Source: JARYGU01 sp033795365 (GTDB lineage Bacteria; Pseudomonadota; Alphaproteobacteria; Rhizobiales; Rhizobiaceae). Taken from it: a stretch of DNA of 64,000 bases. The DNA is taken from positions 62,001 through 126,000 of the forward strand of contig JARYGU010000007.1 in the NCBI GenBank assembly GCA_033795365.1, in the 5' to 3' direction. A model generated the notes under the pieces. It saw only the letters and a list, made by a program, of their open reading frames with translations, was not told where the DNA came from and searched no databases. This document shows positions 34,313-42,229 of this stretch, piece by piece. The number at the start of each line of letters is the position of its first letter. Position 1 is the stretch's first letter. The position numbers were made by a program, and so were the translations under genes.

Positions 34313-35305
34313 TTATTTCAATGCTTCGTCGGTGACTTCGTGCGTCCAGGCGCCTTCCGGCTCCTTGGAGATGACGGGGTCCGAGCCGCCGGCGAGCAGC
34401 GAGGCCACGGTCCGCTTGTAATCCTCTTCCTCCAGGGCGCCGTTCGAGCCTGCGGTCAGCTTTGCCACCTCGGTCATCATGCGCTTCTGATGTTCTTCGG
34501 TCTGGGCGCCGGTGGCGTCGTTTTCGAGCACGATGCCGGCGGCCTCGTCCGGGTTTTCCTCGGCATATTTCCAGCCTTTCATCGAGGCGCGGACGAACTT
34601 GACCATCTTTTCCTTGAAGGCCGGATCCTTCAGCTTGTCCTCGAGCACGTAAAGGCCGTCTTCCAGCGTAGCGACGCCCTGATCCTCGTATTTGAAGGTC
34701 ACGAGATCCTCCGGCTTCACGCCGGCATCGATGACTTGCCAGTATTCGTTATAGGTCATCGTCGAGATGCAGGCCGCCTGCTTCTGCAGCAGCGGGTCGA
34801 CGTTGAAACCCTGCTTCAATACGGTCACGCCGTCCGGGCCGCCATCGGTCGGGATCTTCAGATGGCTCATCCAGGAAAGGAACGGATACTCGTTTCCGAA
34901 AAACCAGACGCCCAGCGTCTTGCCTTTGAAATCGGCCGGAGAGGCGACGCCCGATTCCTTCAGACAGGTGAGCATCATGCCGGACGATTTGAAGGGCTGG
35001 GCGATATTGACGAGCGGCACGCCTTTTTCTCGGGTGGCGAGTGCCGAGGGCATCCAGTCGACGATGACGTCGGCGCCGCCGCCGGCGATCACCTGCGCCG
35101 GTGCGATGTCCGGTCCACCCGGCTTGATCTCGACGTCGAGCCCTTCTTCCTCGTAGAAGCCCTTGTCCTTGGCGACGTAATAGCCGCCGAACTGGGCCTG
35201 GGTCACCCATTTGAGCTGGAGGACGACCTTTTCGGCCGCCTCGGCCTGGAATGCGGCAAGCGAGAAGGCGCCTGCCAGCAGAAGCGATGCGAGTTTCGTT
35301 TTCAT
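34313..35305 (-). CDS. ABC transporter substrate-binding protein, NMT1/THI5-like
   Basis: A 330-aa periplasmic receptor. Signal peptide (TKLASLLLAGAFSLAAFQAEA), then VVLQLKWVTQAQFGGYYVAK, the hallmark of the ThiY/NMT1-like group that binds pyrimidine-type ligands such as formyl-aminopyrimidine. GKTLGVWFFGNEYPFLSW and ISTMTYNEYWQVIDAG line the pocket. Last gene of the operon with hydantoinase and ureidopropionase genes, so import of a pyrimidine, dihydropyrimidine or hydantoin is the best guess. Two permeases, an ATPase and this protein make a full importer. Confidence 0.9.
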   Translation of the reverse strand: MKTKLASLLLAGAFSLAAFQAEAAEKVVLQLKWVTQAQFGGYYVAKDKGFYEEEGLDVEIKPGGPDIAPAQVIAGGGADVIVDWMPSALATREKGVPLVNIAQPFKSSGMMLTCLKESGVASPADFKGKTLGVWFFGNEYPFLSWMSHLKIPTDGGPDGVTVLKQGFNVDPLLQKQAACISTMTYNEYWQVIDAGVKPEDLVTFKYEDQGVATLEDGLYVLEDKLKDPAFKEKMVKFVRASMKGWKYAEENPDEAAGIVLENDATGAQTEEHQKRMMTEVAKLTAGSNGALEEEDYKRTVASLLAGGSDPVISKEPEGAWTHEVTDEALK

Positions 35306-35323
35306 GACTGTTCCCTCTTATGA

Positions 35324-36193
35324 TTACGCCTGTCCACCACGAACAGACGGATGCCAGAACGTCACGGCCCGCTCGACGAGCGCGACCGCTCCGTAAAAGG
35401 CGGAGCCGGCGACCGCCGCGACCGCGATCTCGGCCCAGACCATGTCGACATTCATGCGGCCCACTTCCGTGGAGATCCGGAACCCCATGCCGACGATGGG
35501 TGTTCCGAAGAATTCGGCCACGATGGCGCCGATCAGCGCCAGCGTCGAGTTGATCTTCAGGGCATTGAATATGAAAGGCCAGGCGGCGGGAAGACGCAAT
35601 TTCACCAATGTCTGAAACCAGCTCGCCGCATAGGTGCGCATCAGGTCGCGCTCCATGTGGCTCGCCGCCGCGAGGCCGGAAACGGTGTTCACGAGCATGG
35701 GGAAGAAAGTCATGATCACCACGACCGCGACCTTCGATTGCCAGTCGAAGCCGAACCACATGACCATGATCGGAGCGACGCCGATGACGGGCAGCGCAGA
35801 GACGAAATTGCCGAGCGGCAGTAGGCCCTTCTGAAGGAAAGGCGAACGGTCGATCGCGATCGCCGCAAGGAAGCCGAGCCCGCAGCCCAGCGCATACCCG
35901 GTCAGCACCGATTTCAGGAAGGTCTGGCGGAAGTCGGCCCAGAGCGTCGGGAGCGAATTGACCAGCCTCGCCCAGATCATGCTCGGCGCGGGCAACAGCA
36001 CCGAAGGGACGGAGAAGCCGCGCACGACCCCCTCCCACAGGACGAGGAGCGTCACGCCGAAAATGAGCGGCACCGCGATGCGGGCGGCTCGTCGAGCGCC
36101 GGCGCTTTCAAAACGGCGGCGGACCAGCCATTCGTTGAAGGCCCAGGCGGCGAACCAGAACAGGATGGCGGCAAGGAGCGGAGGATAGTTCAT
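35324..36193 (-). CDS. ABC transporter permease (BPD type), second of two
   Basis: A 289-aa permease with six to seven helices; the coupling motif is SHMERDLMRTYAASWFQTLVKLRLPAAWPF (about 178-207, EAA loop). The extra N-terminal helix (PPLLAAILFWFAAWAF) is typical of ThiX/SsuC-like partners. Its ATG overlaps the stop of the other permease by 4 bp (ATGA). Together they should form a heterodimeric channel for the NMT1-type receptor. Confidence 0.9.
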   Translation of the reverse strand: MNYPPLLAAILFWFAAWAFNEWLVRRRFESAGARRAARIAVPLIFGVTLLVLWEGVVRGFSVPSVLLPAPSMIWARLVNSLPTLWADFRQTFLKSVLTGYALGCGLGFLAAIAIDRSPFLQKGLLPLGNFVSALPVIGVAPIMVMWFGFDWQSKVAVVVIMTFFPMLVNTVSGLAAASHMERDLMRTYAASWFQTLVKLRLPAAWPFIFNALKINSTLALIGAIVAEFFGTPIVGMGFRISTEVGRMNVDMVWAEIAVAAVAGSAFYGAVALVERAVTFWHPSVRGGQA

Positions 36194-37074
36194 GGTCGTG
36201 CGCCCATTCGCCTGAGGACGGCATTGTGCGCGATGCCCACGATCACCACCAAGAGGGCGGCGACCGCCGCAGCCATGAAGAGAGCCGCCCAGATCTGCAC
36301 CGTCTGTCCGTAGTAGGAGCCTGCAAGCAGGCGCGCGCCGAGCCCGGCGACCGCGCCTGTCGGGAGCTCGCCGACAATCGCGCCGACGAGCGATATGGCG
36401 ATCGCCACCTTCAGCGAGGTGAAGAGGTATGGCATCGACGATGGCCAGCGCAGCTTCCAGAAAACCTGGGAAGGAGAGGCGTTGTAGGTGCGCATCAGAT
36501 CGAGCTGGATCGTCTCGGGGCTTCTCAAGCCCTTGACCATGCCCACGACCACGGGGAAGAAGCTGAGATAGGTGGAGATCAGCGCCTTCGGCAGCAGCCC
36601 GGAAATTCCGACCGCATTGAGCACGACGATGATCATCGGCGCGATGGCGAGGATCGGGATCGTCTGGCTGGCGACGACCCACGGCATGAGCGAGCGATCC
36701 ATGGCGCGGTTATGCACGATGCCGATCGCAAGAAGAATGCCGAGAGCCGCACCCATGGCAAAGCCGAGAAGGGTCGCCGAAAGCGTGATCCAGGCATGGT
36801 AGACGAGGCTGCGCCGGGAGGTGACGGCCTTGTTGATCGTGCTGTCCCACAGTTCGGCCGCCACTTGATGCGGCGCGGGAAGCACGGGACGTGCCTGCGC
36901 CATCGTTTTCGGCAGAAGCTCGGCGAAGCTGATCGTCGTACCTGCGCGCGCCGCCGTGTCACGTTCGAAGGGAGCGTTCAGGATCACGGTGAAGGCATAC
37001 CAGACGAGGATGAGCACCAGCACGACGGTACCGATCGGCAGGAGGCGGTCTCGGAGGAAGCCTTCCTTCTTCAT
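36190..37074 (-). CDS. ABC transporter permease (BPD type), first of two
   Basis: A 294-aa permease. One N-terminal helix (LLPIGTVVLVLILVWYAFTVI), a periplasmic insert of about 55 residues, then five to six helices with the EAA loop SPETIQLDLMRTYNASPSQVFWKLRWP (about 184-210). It follows the small SMR-like gene by 3 bp and overlaps the next permease. The periplasmic insert is larger than in the partner subunit. Confidence 0.9.
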   Translation of the reverse strand: MKKEGFLRDRLLPIGTVVLVLILVWYAFTVILNAPFERDTAARAGTTISFAELLPKTMAQARPVLPAPHQVAAELWDSTINKAVTSRRSLVYHAWITLSATLLGFAMGAALGILLAIGIVHNRAMDRSLMPWVVASQTIPILAIAPMIIVVLNAVGISGLLPKALISTYLSFFPVVVGMVKGLRSPETIQLDLMRTYNASPSQVFWKLRWPSSMPYLFTSLKVAIAISLVGAIVGELPTGAVAGLGARLLAGSYYGQTVQIWAALFMAAAVAALLVVIVGIAHNAVLRRMGARP

Positions 37075-37077
37075 CCG

Positions 37078-37413
37078 TCAGCCCCGCCCGGCGGAAGGCA
37101 TCAGCATCAGCCCCATCGACAGGATGCCGAGTGCGACGCCCGCAAGCTGGGTCGTGTTCATCCTTTCGCCGAAGAAGAGGAAAGCGATGATGTTGACGAG
37201 CACCAGTTGCGTGACGACGGAGAGCGAGACGGCCAGTCCGAGCCCTCCTTCACGTATAAGTCTCAGCATCATCAGGTTGCCGACGATATAGAGGCCCATC
37301 GCGAGGGCGAGAAACAGGATATTGCTGCTGCCGACATAGGCGCGCGACGAGCTTCCCGCGGCGATGAAGACACCCGTGGATGCGAAGAGCCAGAGGATCT
37401 CGGGCAGTTTCAT
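37078..37413 (-). CDS. Small four-helix transporter, SMR/EamA-like
   Basis: A 111-aa protein with four hydrophobic helices (about 5-22, 33-50, 60-80, 88-105), the size of small multidrug resistance or half-EamA transporters. The end of helix 3 and loop (VLVNIIAFLFFGERMNTTQLAGVALGILSMGLML) is EamA-like. It lies between the ABC ATPase and permease genes with gaps of 6 and 3 bp. It may export a degradation product such as beta-alanine, or assist the ABC transporter; no function is established. Confidence 0.78.
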   Translation of the reverse strand: MKLPEILWLFASTGVFIAAGSSSRAYVGSSNILFLALAMGLYIVGNLMMLRLIREGGLGLAVSLSVVTQLVLVNIIAFLFFGERMNTTQLAGVALGILSMGLMLMPSAGRG

Positions 37414-37419
37414 CGCGCT

Positions 37420-38202
37420 TCATTCCTCATAGCTGTGCCCCGCCCTCAGACCCTCGCGGACGCGGTGGGCGACCTCCAGGAATTCCGGCGTTTCGCGGAT
37501 GTCGAGAGGCCGCTCCCTGGGGAGCGGGGATTCGATGATGTCGGTGACGCGGCCGGGCCGCGGGCTCATCACCACGATCCTGGTGGAGAGATAGACGGCC
37601 TCGGGGATCGAATGCGTGACGAAACAGATCGTCTTGTCGGTACGCGCCCAGAGCCTCAGAAGCTGTTCGTTGAGATGGTCGCGGACGATCTCGTCGAGGG
37701 CGCCGAAAGGCTCGTCCATCAGGAGGAGATCGGCGTCGAAGGCAAGGGCGCGGGCGATCGAGGCGCGCTGCTGCATGCCGCCGGAAAGCTGCCAGGGGAA
37801 TTTCTTGCCGAAGCCCGAGAGATTGACGAGATCGAGCGTGCGGGCGATGCGCTCTTTCCTCTCGGCTTGCGAATAGCCCATGATCTCGAGCGGCAGTGCG
37901 ATGTTCTTCTCGATGGTGCGCCAGGGGTAAAGTGCGGCCGCCTGGAAGACATAGCCATAGGCGCGGCTGCGGCGGGCTTCCTCCGGCGTCATGCCGTTCA
38001 CCGTTATCGCGCCCGAGGTCGGCTTTTCGAGATCGGCGATCACGCGCAGGAACGTCGTTTTCCCGCAGCCCGAAGGGCCGATGAAGGAGACGAAGTCGCC
38101 CTTTCCGACGTCGAGGTCCACGCCCGTCAGAGCATGCACCGGTCCGTCGGCTGTCTCGAAGGTCAAGCCAAGATTTGTCGCGGAGACGACGGATGCGGAC
38201 AT
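37420..38202 (-). CDS. ABC transporter ATP-binding protein (nitrate/taurine/thiamine-precursor type)
   Basis: A 260-aa ATPase of the SsuB/TauB/ThiZ group. Walker A GPSGCGKTT (about 41-49), signature LSGGMQQRASIARAL, Walker B LLLMDEPFGALDE and the switch His in VTHSIPEAVYLS. FQAAALYPWRTI is the Q-loop of this group. Its ATG overlaps the Nudix stop (TGATG). Energises the two permeases downstream. Confidence 0.93.
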   Translation of the reverse strand: MSASVVSATNLGLTFETADGPVHALTGVDLDVGKGDFVSFIGPSGCGKTTFLRVIADLEKPTSGAITVNGMTPEEARRSRAYGYVFQAAALYPWRTIEKNIALPLEIMGYSQAERKERIARTLDLVNLSGFGKKFPWQLSGGMQQRASIARALAFDADLLLMDEPFGALDEIVRDHLNEQLLRLWARTDKTICFVTHSIPEAVYLSTRIVVMSPRPGRVTDIIESPLPRERPLDIRETPEFLEVAHRVREGLRAGHSYEE

Positions 38203-38636
38203 CAACTTACCTTCGCATGTCTGGAGATTGTCTGCCGGGCAAGCGGCAGCATATGATGCTCGGTCAGCTTTGCCAGCGCCAATTCGCCGATATCCCCGAC
38301 CTTCAGCCATTTTGCATCGGCGATCTCGGCTGAGGGGCTTACATCGATGTCGCGGAACGTCACGAAAGTATGGGCGACAACCGTGGCACCAGGCTCGTTG
38401 GCCGCCTCCTCCCTGAATATGCCCGCATAGGCGAAGTCGGTGCCGTTGAAGTCGACGGCGATTTCCTCCCGCAATTCCCGCAGCAGCGCCTGCTCGGGCG
38501 TCTCGCCCGCGTCGATCTTGCCGCCGGGCTGCATGAACTGCTCGAAGCCGCGCTTTCGCACCACGAGCATTTCGCCCCAACTGTTCAGGATCACGGCCGC
38601 GGCGATGATGATATCGCGCTTGTCTTCTCCTGCCAT
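38202..38636 (-). CDS. Nudix hydrolase
   Basis: A 144-aa hydrolase of nucleoside-diphosphate-X compounds. The Nudix box is recognisable: GGKIDAGETPEQALLRELREEI (about 40-61, with catalytic Glu in REELREE pattern). In a pyrimidine operon a role in removing damaged or unwanted nucleotides, or in a salvage step, is possible but unproven. Its start overlaps the dihydropyrimidinase stop by one base, and its stop overlaps the ATPase start. Confidence 0.9.
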   Translation of the reverse strand: MAGEDKRDIIIAAAVILNSWGEMLVVRKRGFEQFMQPGGKIDAGETPEQALLRELREEIAVDFNGTDFAYAGIFREEAANEPGATVVAHTFVTFRDIDVSPSAEIADAKWLKVGDIGELALAKLTEHHMLPLARQTISRHAKVS

Positions 38637-40093
38637 CACACCCCGCTCGCCGGAATGCCGCTGCGCTCGACCTTGCGCGGCGCGGTGATCTCCTTCCAGG
38701 TCGAAAGCGCCTTGCTGACGGCCGTTACCGGCTTCCGCCTGACGAATTCCCCGTGTCCTTCGCGGGTCTTGATCGCGTCTTCCTCGATTGCGACGACGCC
38801 GCGCGTCAGCGTATAGCGCGGCAGGCCGGTGATCTTCTTGCCCTCGAAGACATTATAGTCGATCGCCGACTGCTGGCTCTTTGCCGAAATCGTCTTCGGG
38901 CGCTTCGGATCCCACACGACAATGTCCGCATCCGCGCCGACGAGGATGGCGCCCTTCCTCGGATATATGTTGAGGATCTTGGCAATATTGGTGGAAGTCA
39001 CCGCGACGAACTCGTTCATCGTCAGGCGTCCGGTATTGACGCCGTAGGTCCACAGCATCGGCAGGCGGTCTTCCAGACCGCCGGTGCCGTTCGGGATCTT
39101 GGTGAAGTCGCCGATGCCGGTGCGCTTCTGCTCGGTCGTGAAGGCGCAGTGGTCGGTGGCGACGACCTGCAGCGATCCCGAGGCGAGGCCGGCCCAGAGC
39201 GAGTCCTGGTGCTGCTTGTTGCGGAAGGGCGGAGACATCACGCGTCGCGCCGCATGGTCCCAGTCCTTGTCGAAATATTCGCTCTCGTCCAGCGTCAGAT
39301 GCTGGATCAGCGGCTCTCCATAGGCGCGGATGCCTTTCTGGCGGGCGCGGCGGATCGCCTCATGCGCCTGTTCGCAGGAGGTATGGACGATATAGACGGG
39401 ACAGCCGGCCATGTCGGCGATCATGATGGCCCGGTTGGTGGCTTCGCCCTCGACTTCGGCAGGCCGTGAATAGGCATGGGCCTCCGGGCCGTTATTTCCA
39501 TCCGCAAGAAGCTTCGCCGACATCGAGGCGACGACGTCGCCGTTTTCGGCATGGACGAGCGGCAGCGCGCCGAGCTCGGCGCAGCGCTGGAAGGAGGCGA
39601 ACATCTCGTCGTCGTTCACCATCAGCGCACCCTTATAGGCCATGAAATGCTTGAAGGTGTTGATGCCCTTGTCCTCGACGATCGTCTTCATTTCGTTGAA
39701 GACTTGCTCGCCCCACCAGGTGATCGCCATGTGGAAGGAATAATCGCAATTGGCCCGTGTCGACTTGTTGTCCCACATGGTCAGCGCTTCGAGCAGCGAC
39801 TGGCCGGGCGAGGGAAGGGCAAAGTCGACAACCATGGTGGTGCCGCCGGAAAGGGCTGCGCGCGTGCCGCTTTCGAAATCGTCGGAGGAGTAGGTGCCCA
39901 TGAAGGGCATTTCGAGATGGGTATGCGGGTCGATGCCGCCCGGCATGACATAGCAACCGCCGGCGTCGAGCACCTCATCACCGGAAAGGTTCGGACCGAT
40001 CTCCACGATCTTCCCCCCATTGATCTTGACGTCGGCTTTATAGGTCAGATCGGCGGTGACGATGGTTCCGCCCTTGATGACTGTGCTGGTCAT
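38636..40093 (-). CDS. hydA: Dihydropyrimidinase (D-hydantoinase)
   Basis: A 485-aa cyclic amidohydrolase that opens dihydrouracil/dihydrothymine to N-carbamoyl-beta-amino acids, and hydantoins. Binuclear zinc site: GGIDPHTHLEMPF (about 53-65), the carboxylated Lys in FKHFMAYKG, LVHAENGD, VYIVHTSCEQAHEA and VATDHCAF. Full length. It starts inside the DUF559 stop (ATGA overlap). With PreA/PreT (46.5-49.2 kb) and the hydrolase at 40700 it makes the complete reductive pyrimidine pathway. Confidence 0.95.
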   Translation of the reverse strand: MTSTVIKGGTIVTADLTYKADVKINGGKIVEIGPNLSGDEVLDAGGCYVMPGGIDPHTHLEMPFMGTYSSDDFESGTRAALSGGTTMVVDFALPSPGQSLLEALTMWDNKSTRANCDYSFHMAITWWGEQVFNEMKTIVEDKGINTFKHFMAYKGALMVNDDEMFASFQRCAELGALPLVHAENGDVVASMSAKLLADGNNGPEAHAYSRPAEVEGEATNRAIMIADMAGCPVYIVHTSCEQAHEAIRRARQKGIRAYGEPLIQHLTLDESEYFDKDWDHAARRVMSPPFRNKQHQDSLWAGLASGSLQVVATDHCAFTTEQKRTGIGDFTKIPNGTGGLEDRLPMLWTYGVNTGRLTMNEFVAVTSTNIAKILNIYPRKGAILVGADADIVVWDPKRPKTISAKSQQSAIDYNVFEGKKITGLPRYTLTRGVVAIEEDAIKTREGHGEFVRRKPVTAVSKALSTWKEITAPRKVERSGIPASGV

Positions 40094-40695
40094 GGTCGTT
40101 CCCTGTTGTTTTCTGCGAGTGTAGCAGGCGAATAAAAGTCTGACGCCGAATCTGCCTCAAGCATTCCGCTCAGGGCGGCGAGGATTGTCTCCAGGACGGA
40201 TCGGCGCTGTTTGGATATCTCGTGGTTCCAAAAGCGGAGCACTGAATAGCCCTGGGCGTTGAGCCAGGACGTCCGGCGCTCATCATAGCTATTTTCGGCA
40301 TGCTGAAATCCGCCGATCTCGACCACGAGCTTTTGTTCACGACATAGAAAATCGACGATATGGGGACCTGGAGGAACCTGTCTGGCAAACTTGAAGCCAT
40401 TCAAGCGCCGAGCGCGAGGGTCGCTCCAGAGGTGGTGCTCTTCTTCGGTTTCGTTTTGGCGGAGCTGTCTGGCATGTGTCGTTTTGCCGGGGCGATGCTT
40501 CCGGATGTCTTGTTTGATTGTTTTGGTTGCACCGCTCGCCCCCTCATCCGCCCTGCGGGCACCTTCTCCCCGAGGGGAGAAGGTGGAGCGTGCCGCCGCC
40601 TCCGTACTTCCCTTCTCCCCAGCGGGGAGAAGGTGGCCCGAAGGGTAGGATGAGGGGGGCTGCGGCAAAGCGGAAACCATATTCACCGAGGACAT
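40090..40695 (-). CDS. DUF559 endonuclease-like domain protein carrying an in-frame REP-like repeat
   Basis: A 201-aa protein. Residues about 70-165 form a DUF559 domain (Vsr/restriction-endonuclease-like fold): ARQLRQNETEEEHHLW, RLNGFKFARQVPPGPHIVDF, LVVEIGGFQHAENSYDERRT, LRFWNHEI. Many relatives have VVE.DG.QH; here the Asp is Gly, so activity is doubtful. Residues about 13-52 are encoded by the palindromic repeat at 40539-40657. ATG 40695 lies 4 nt after the upstream hydrolase stop, and the gene overlaps dihydropyrimidinase by 4 bp. No role in pyrimidine breakdown is known; it looks like an insertion that kept the operon in register. Confidence 0.78.
   Translation of the reverse strand: MSSVNMVSALPQPPSSYPSGHLLPAGEKGSTEAAARSTFSPRGEGARRADEGASGATKTIKQDIRKHRPGKTTHARQLRQNETEEEHHLWSDPRARRLNGFKFARQVPPGPHIVDFLCREQKLVVEIGGFQHAENSYDERRTSWLNAQGYSVLRFWNHEISKQRRSVLETILAALSGMLEADSASDFYSPATLAENNRERP
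40539..40657. repeat. Inverted pair of CTTCTCCCC/GGGGAGAAG palindromic (REP-like) repeats
   Basis: Copy A (40539-40584) reads CCCCCTCATCCGCCCTGCGG, then ACCTTCTCCCC-GA-GGGGAGAAGGT. Copy B (40610-40657) is its reverse complement with a few changes: CTTCTCCCC-AGC-GGGGAGAAG, then GGCCCGAAGGGTAGGATGAGGGGG. The head-to-head pair is about 119 bp, like a BIME unit. The same core occurs at 46450-46480. It is read in frame inside the DUF559 gene. Confidence 0.8.
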
Positions 40696-40699
40696 CAGC

Positions 40700-41950
40700 T
40701 CACCCCACAATCTCCGCAGTCTCCACCACCGCATGGAACAGCACATCGGCTCCGGCGGCGGCCCACTCCTTGGAGATCTCCTCGGCCTCGTTGTGCGAGA
40801 GGCCGCCGACGCAGGGGCACATGACCATCGTCGTCGGGGCCACCTTGGCCGCCCAGCAGGCGTCGTGGCCGGCGCCGGAGATGATGTTCATGTGGCTCAA
40901 GCCCAGCTTTTCGGCTGCCGTGCGGACGGCGTCCACGAGCTTCGGGTCGAAGGTGATCGGCTCGAAATGGCCGATCGCCTCGATCGCGCAGCCGACGCCG
41001 AGCGCATCGGCGATCTTCGGCGCTTCGGCCTCGATCTTCGCCCGCATGCGGTCGAGCTTCTCCTTGTCGGGCGAGCGGATGTCCACGGTGAAGACGACCT
41101 TGCCGGGAAGCACGTTGCGGGAGTTCGGCGAGAAGAAGACCTGCCCGACACCGCCGACGGCGCCCGGCTGGTTCTCCATCGCGACGTGCTGGACCATTTC
41201 GAGGATCCGCGACATGGCGAGGCCGGCATTGACCCGCATGTTCATCGGCGTCGAGCCGGTATGCGCCTCTCTGCCCGTCAGCGTGAATTCCAGCCACCAG
41301 AGACCCTGACAGTGGGTGACGACGCCGATGGTCTTGTTCTCCGCCTCCAGGATCGGTCCCTGCTCGATGTGGTATTCGAAATAGGCGTGCATCTTGCGCG
41401 CGCCGACCTCCTCGTCGCCGAGCCAGCCGATGCGCTTCAGCTCGTCTCCGAAGGTCTTGCCCTCGGGGTCCTTGCGCTCATAGGCGTAGTCCAGCGAATG
41501 GACTCCGGCGAAGACGCCGGACGCGAGCATCGCCGGCGCGAATCGGGCGCCTTCCTCGTTCGTCCAATTGGTGACGACGATCGGATGCTTCGTCCTGATG
41601 CCGAGATCGTTCATCGTACGCACCACTTCCAGGGCGCCGAGGACGCCGAGGACGCCATCGTATTTCCCGCCGGTCGGCTGGGTGTCGAGGTGCGATCCGA
41701 CATAGACGGGCAAGGCGTCGGGATCGGTGCCGGGGCGCGTGGCGAACATCGTTCCCATCTTGTCGACGCCCATGGCGAGGCCGGCGTCGTCGCACCACTT
41801 CTTGAAAAGCGTCCGGCCCTCGGCATCGGCATCCGTCAGCGTCTGGCGATTGTTGCCGCCGGCGACGCCGGGGCCGATCTTCGCCATCTCCATCAGTGAA
41901 TCCCACAGGCGGTCGGCATTGACGCGCATGTTTTCGCCGGGTGCGGCCAT
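40700..41950 (-). CDS. hyuC: Zn-dependent hydrolase: beta-ureidopropionase / N-carbamoyl-amino acid hydrolase
   Basis: A 416-aa M20/M28-type amidohydrolase of the HyuC/AllC group. Metal ligands in YVGSHLDTQPTGGKYDGVLG (about 77-96), TNEEGARFAPAM (Glu pair, about 123-134), EYHIEQGP and the C-terminal GAGHDACWAA. It should hydrolyse the carbamoyl-beta-alanine made by dihydropyrimidinase to beta-alanine, CO2 and ammonia; allantoate amidohydrolase is the alternative but the operon argues against it. First gene of the nine-gene operon. Start ATG 41950 has GGGAG upstream. Confidence 0.92.
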   Translation of the reverse strand: MAAPGENMRVNADRLWDSLMEMAKIGPGVAGGNNRQTLTDADAEGRTLFKKWCDDAGLAMGVDKMGTMFATRPGTDPDALPVYVGSHLDTQPTGGKYDGVLGVLGALEVVRTMNDLGIRTKHPIVVTNWTNEEGARFAPAMLASGVFAGVHSLDYAYERKDPEGKTFGDELKRIGWLGDEEVGARKMHAYFEYHIEQGPILEAENKTIGVVTHCQGLWWLEFTLTGREAHTGSTPMNMRVNAGLAMSRILEMVQHVAMENQPGAVGGVGQVFFSPNSRNVLPGKVVFTVDIRSPDKEKLDRMRAKIEAEAPKIADALGVGCAIEAIGHFEPITFDPKLVDAVRTAAEKLGLSHMNIISGAGHDACWAAKVAPTTMVMCPCVGGLSHNEAEEISKEWAAAGADVLFHAVVETAEIVG

Positions 41951-42082
41951 ATCAAAGAGCTCCCAAGTTCTAATGGACCGTTGTCGATCCGAGATCGTTC
42001 CCGCCGGCAAGGCCGCAGCGCATTGTTATTCTTTTGGCGCCTCGGATCAGCGATTGCCTTTACAAAGCAACTGCCTGATAAT

Positions 42083-42098
42083 TTGACCGGTTGGTAAA
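42083..42098. promoter_or_regulatory. RutR-type operator in the divergent pyrimidine promoter region
   Basis: TTGACCGGTTGGTAAA matches the E. coli RutR box TTGACCANNTGGTCAA at 12 of 14 defined bases. It lies in the 279-bp region between the divergent hydrolase operon and the TetR/RutR-like gene, about 133 bp from the former and 132 bp from the latter. In E. coli RutR is released by uracil or thymine. Confidence 0.65.
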
Positions 42099-42229
42099 CA
42101 TTACAACTTCCTTTGCGGCACTCAAGCCGGAAAAGGAAAAAACACACATGTGCCGCCTAAAAAACCGGCGCTGGATCGGCCGGTGAATTTTAGGGCACTT
42201 CCATGAGGTGCGGAGAACCGAGGGGCGAA

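Noticed and set aside
40539..40657. Palindromic repeats near 40.6 kb as a CRISPR array
   Set aside because: Only two inverted copies, not direct repeats, with no regular spacers and no cas genes; the core recurs singly at 46.45 kb as a dispersed element.
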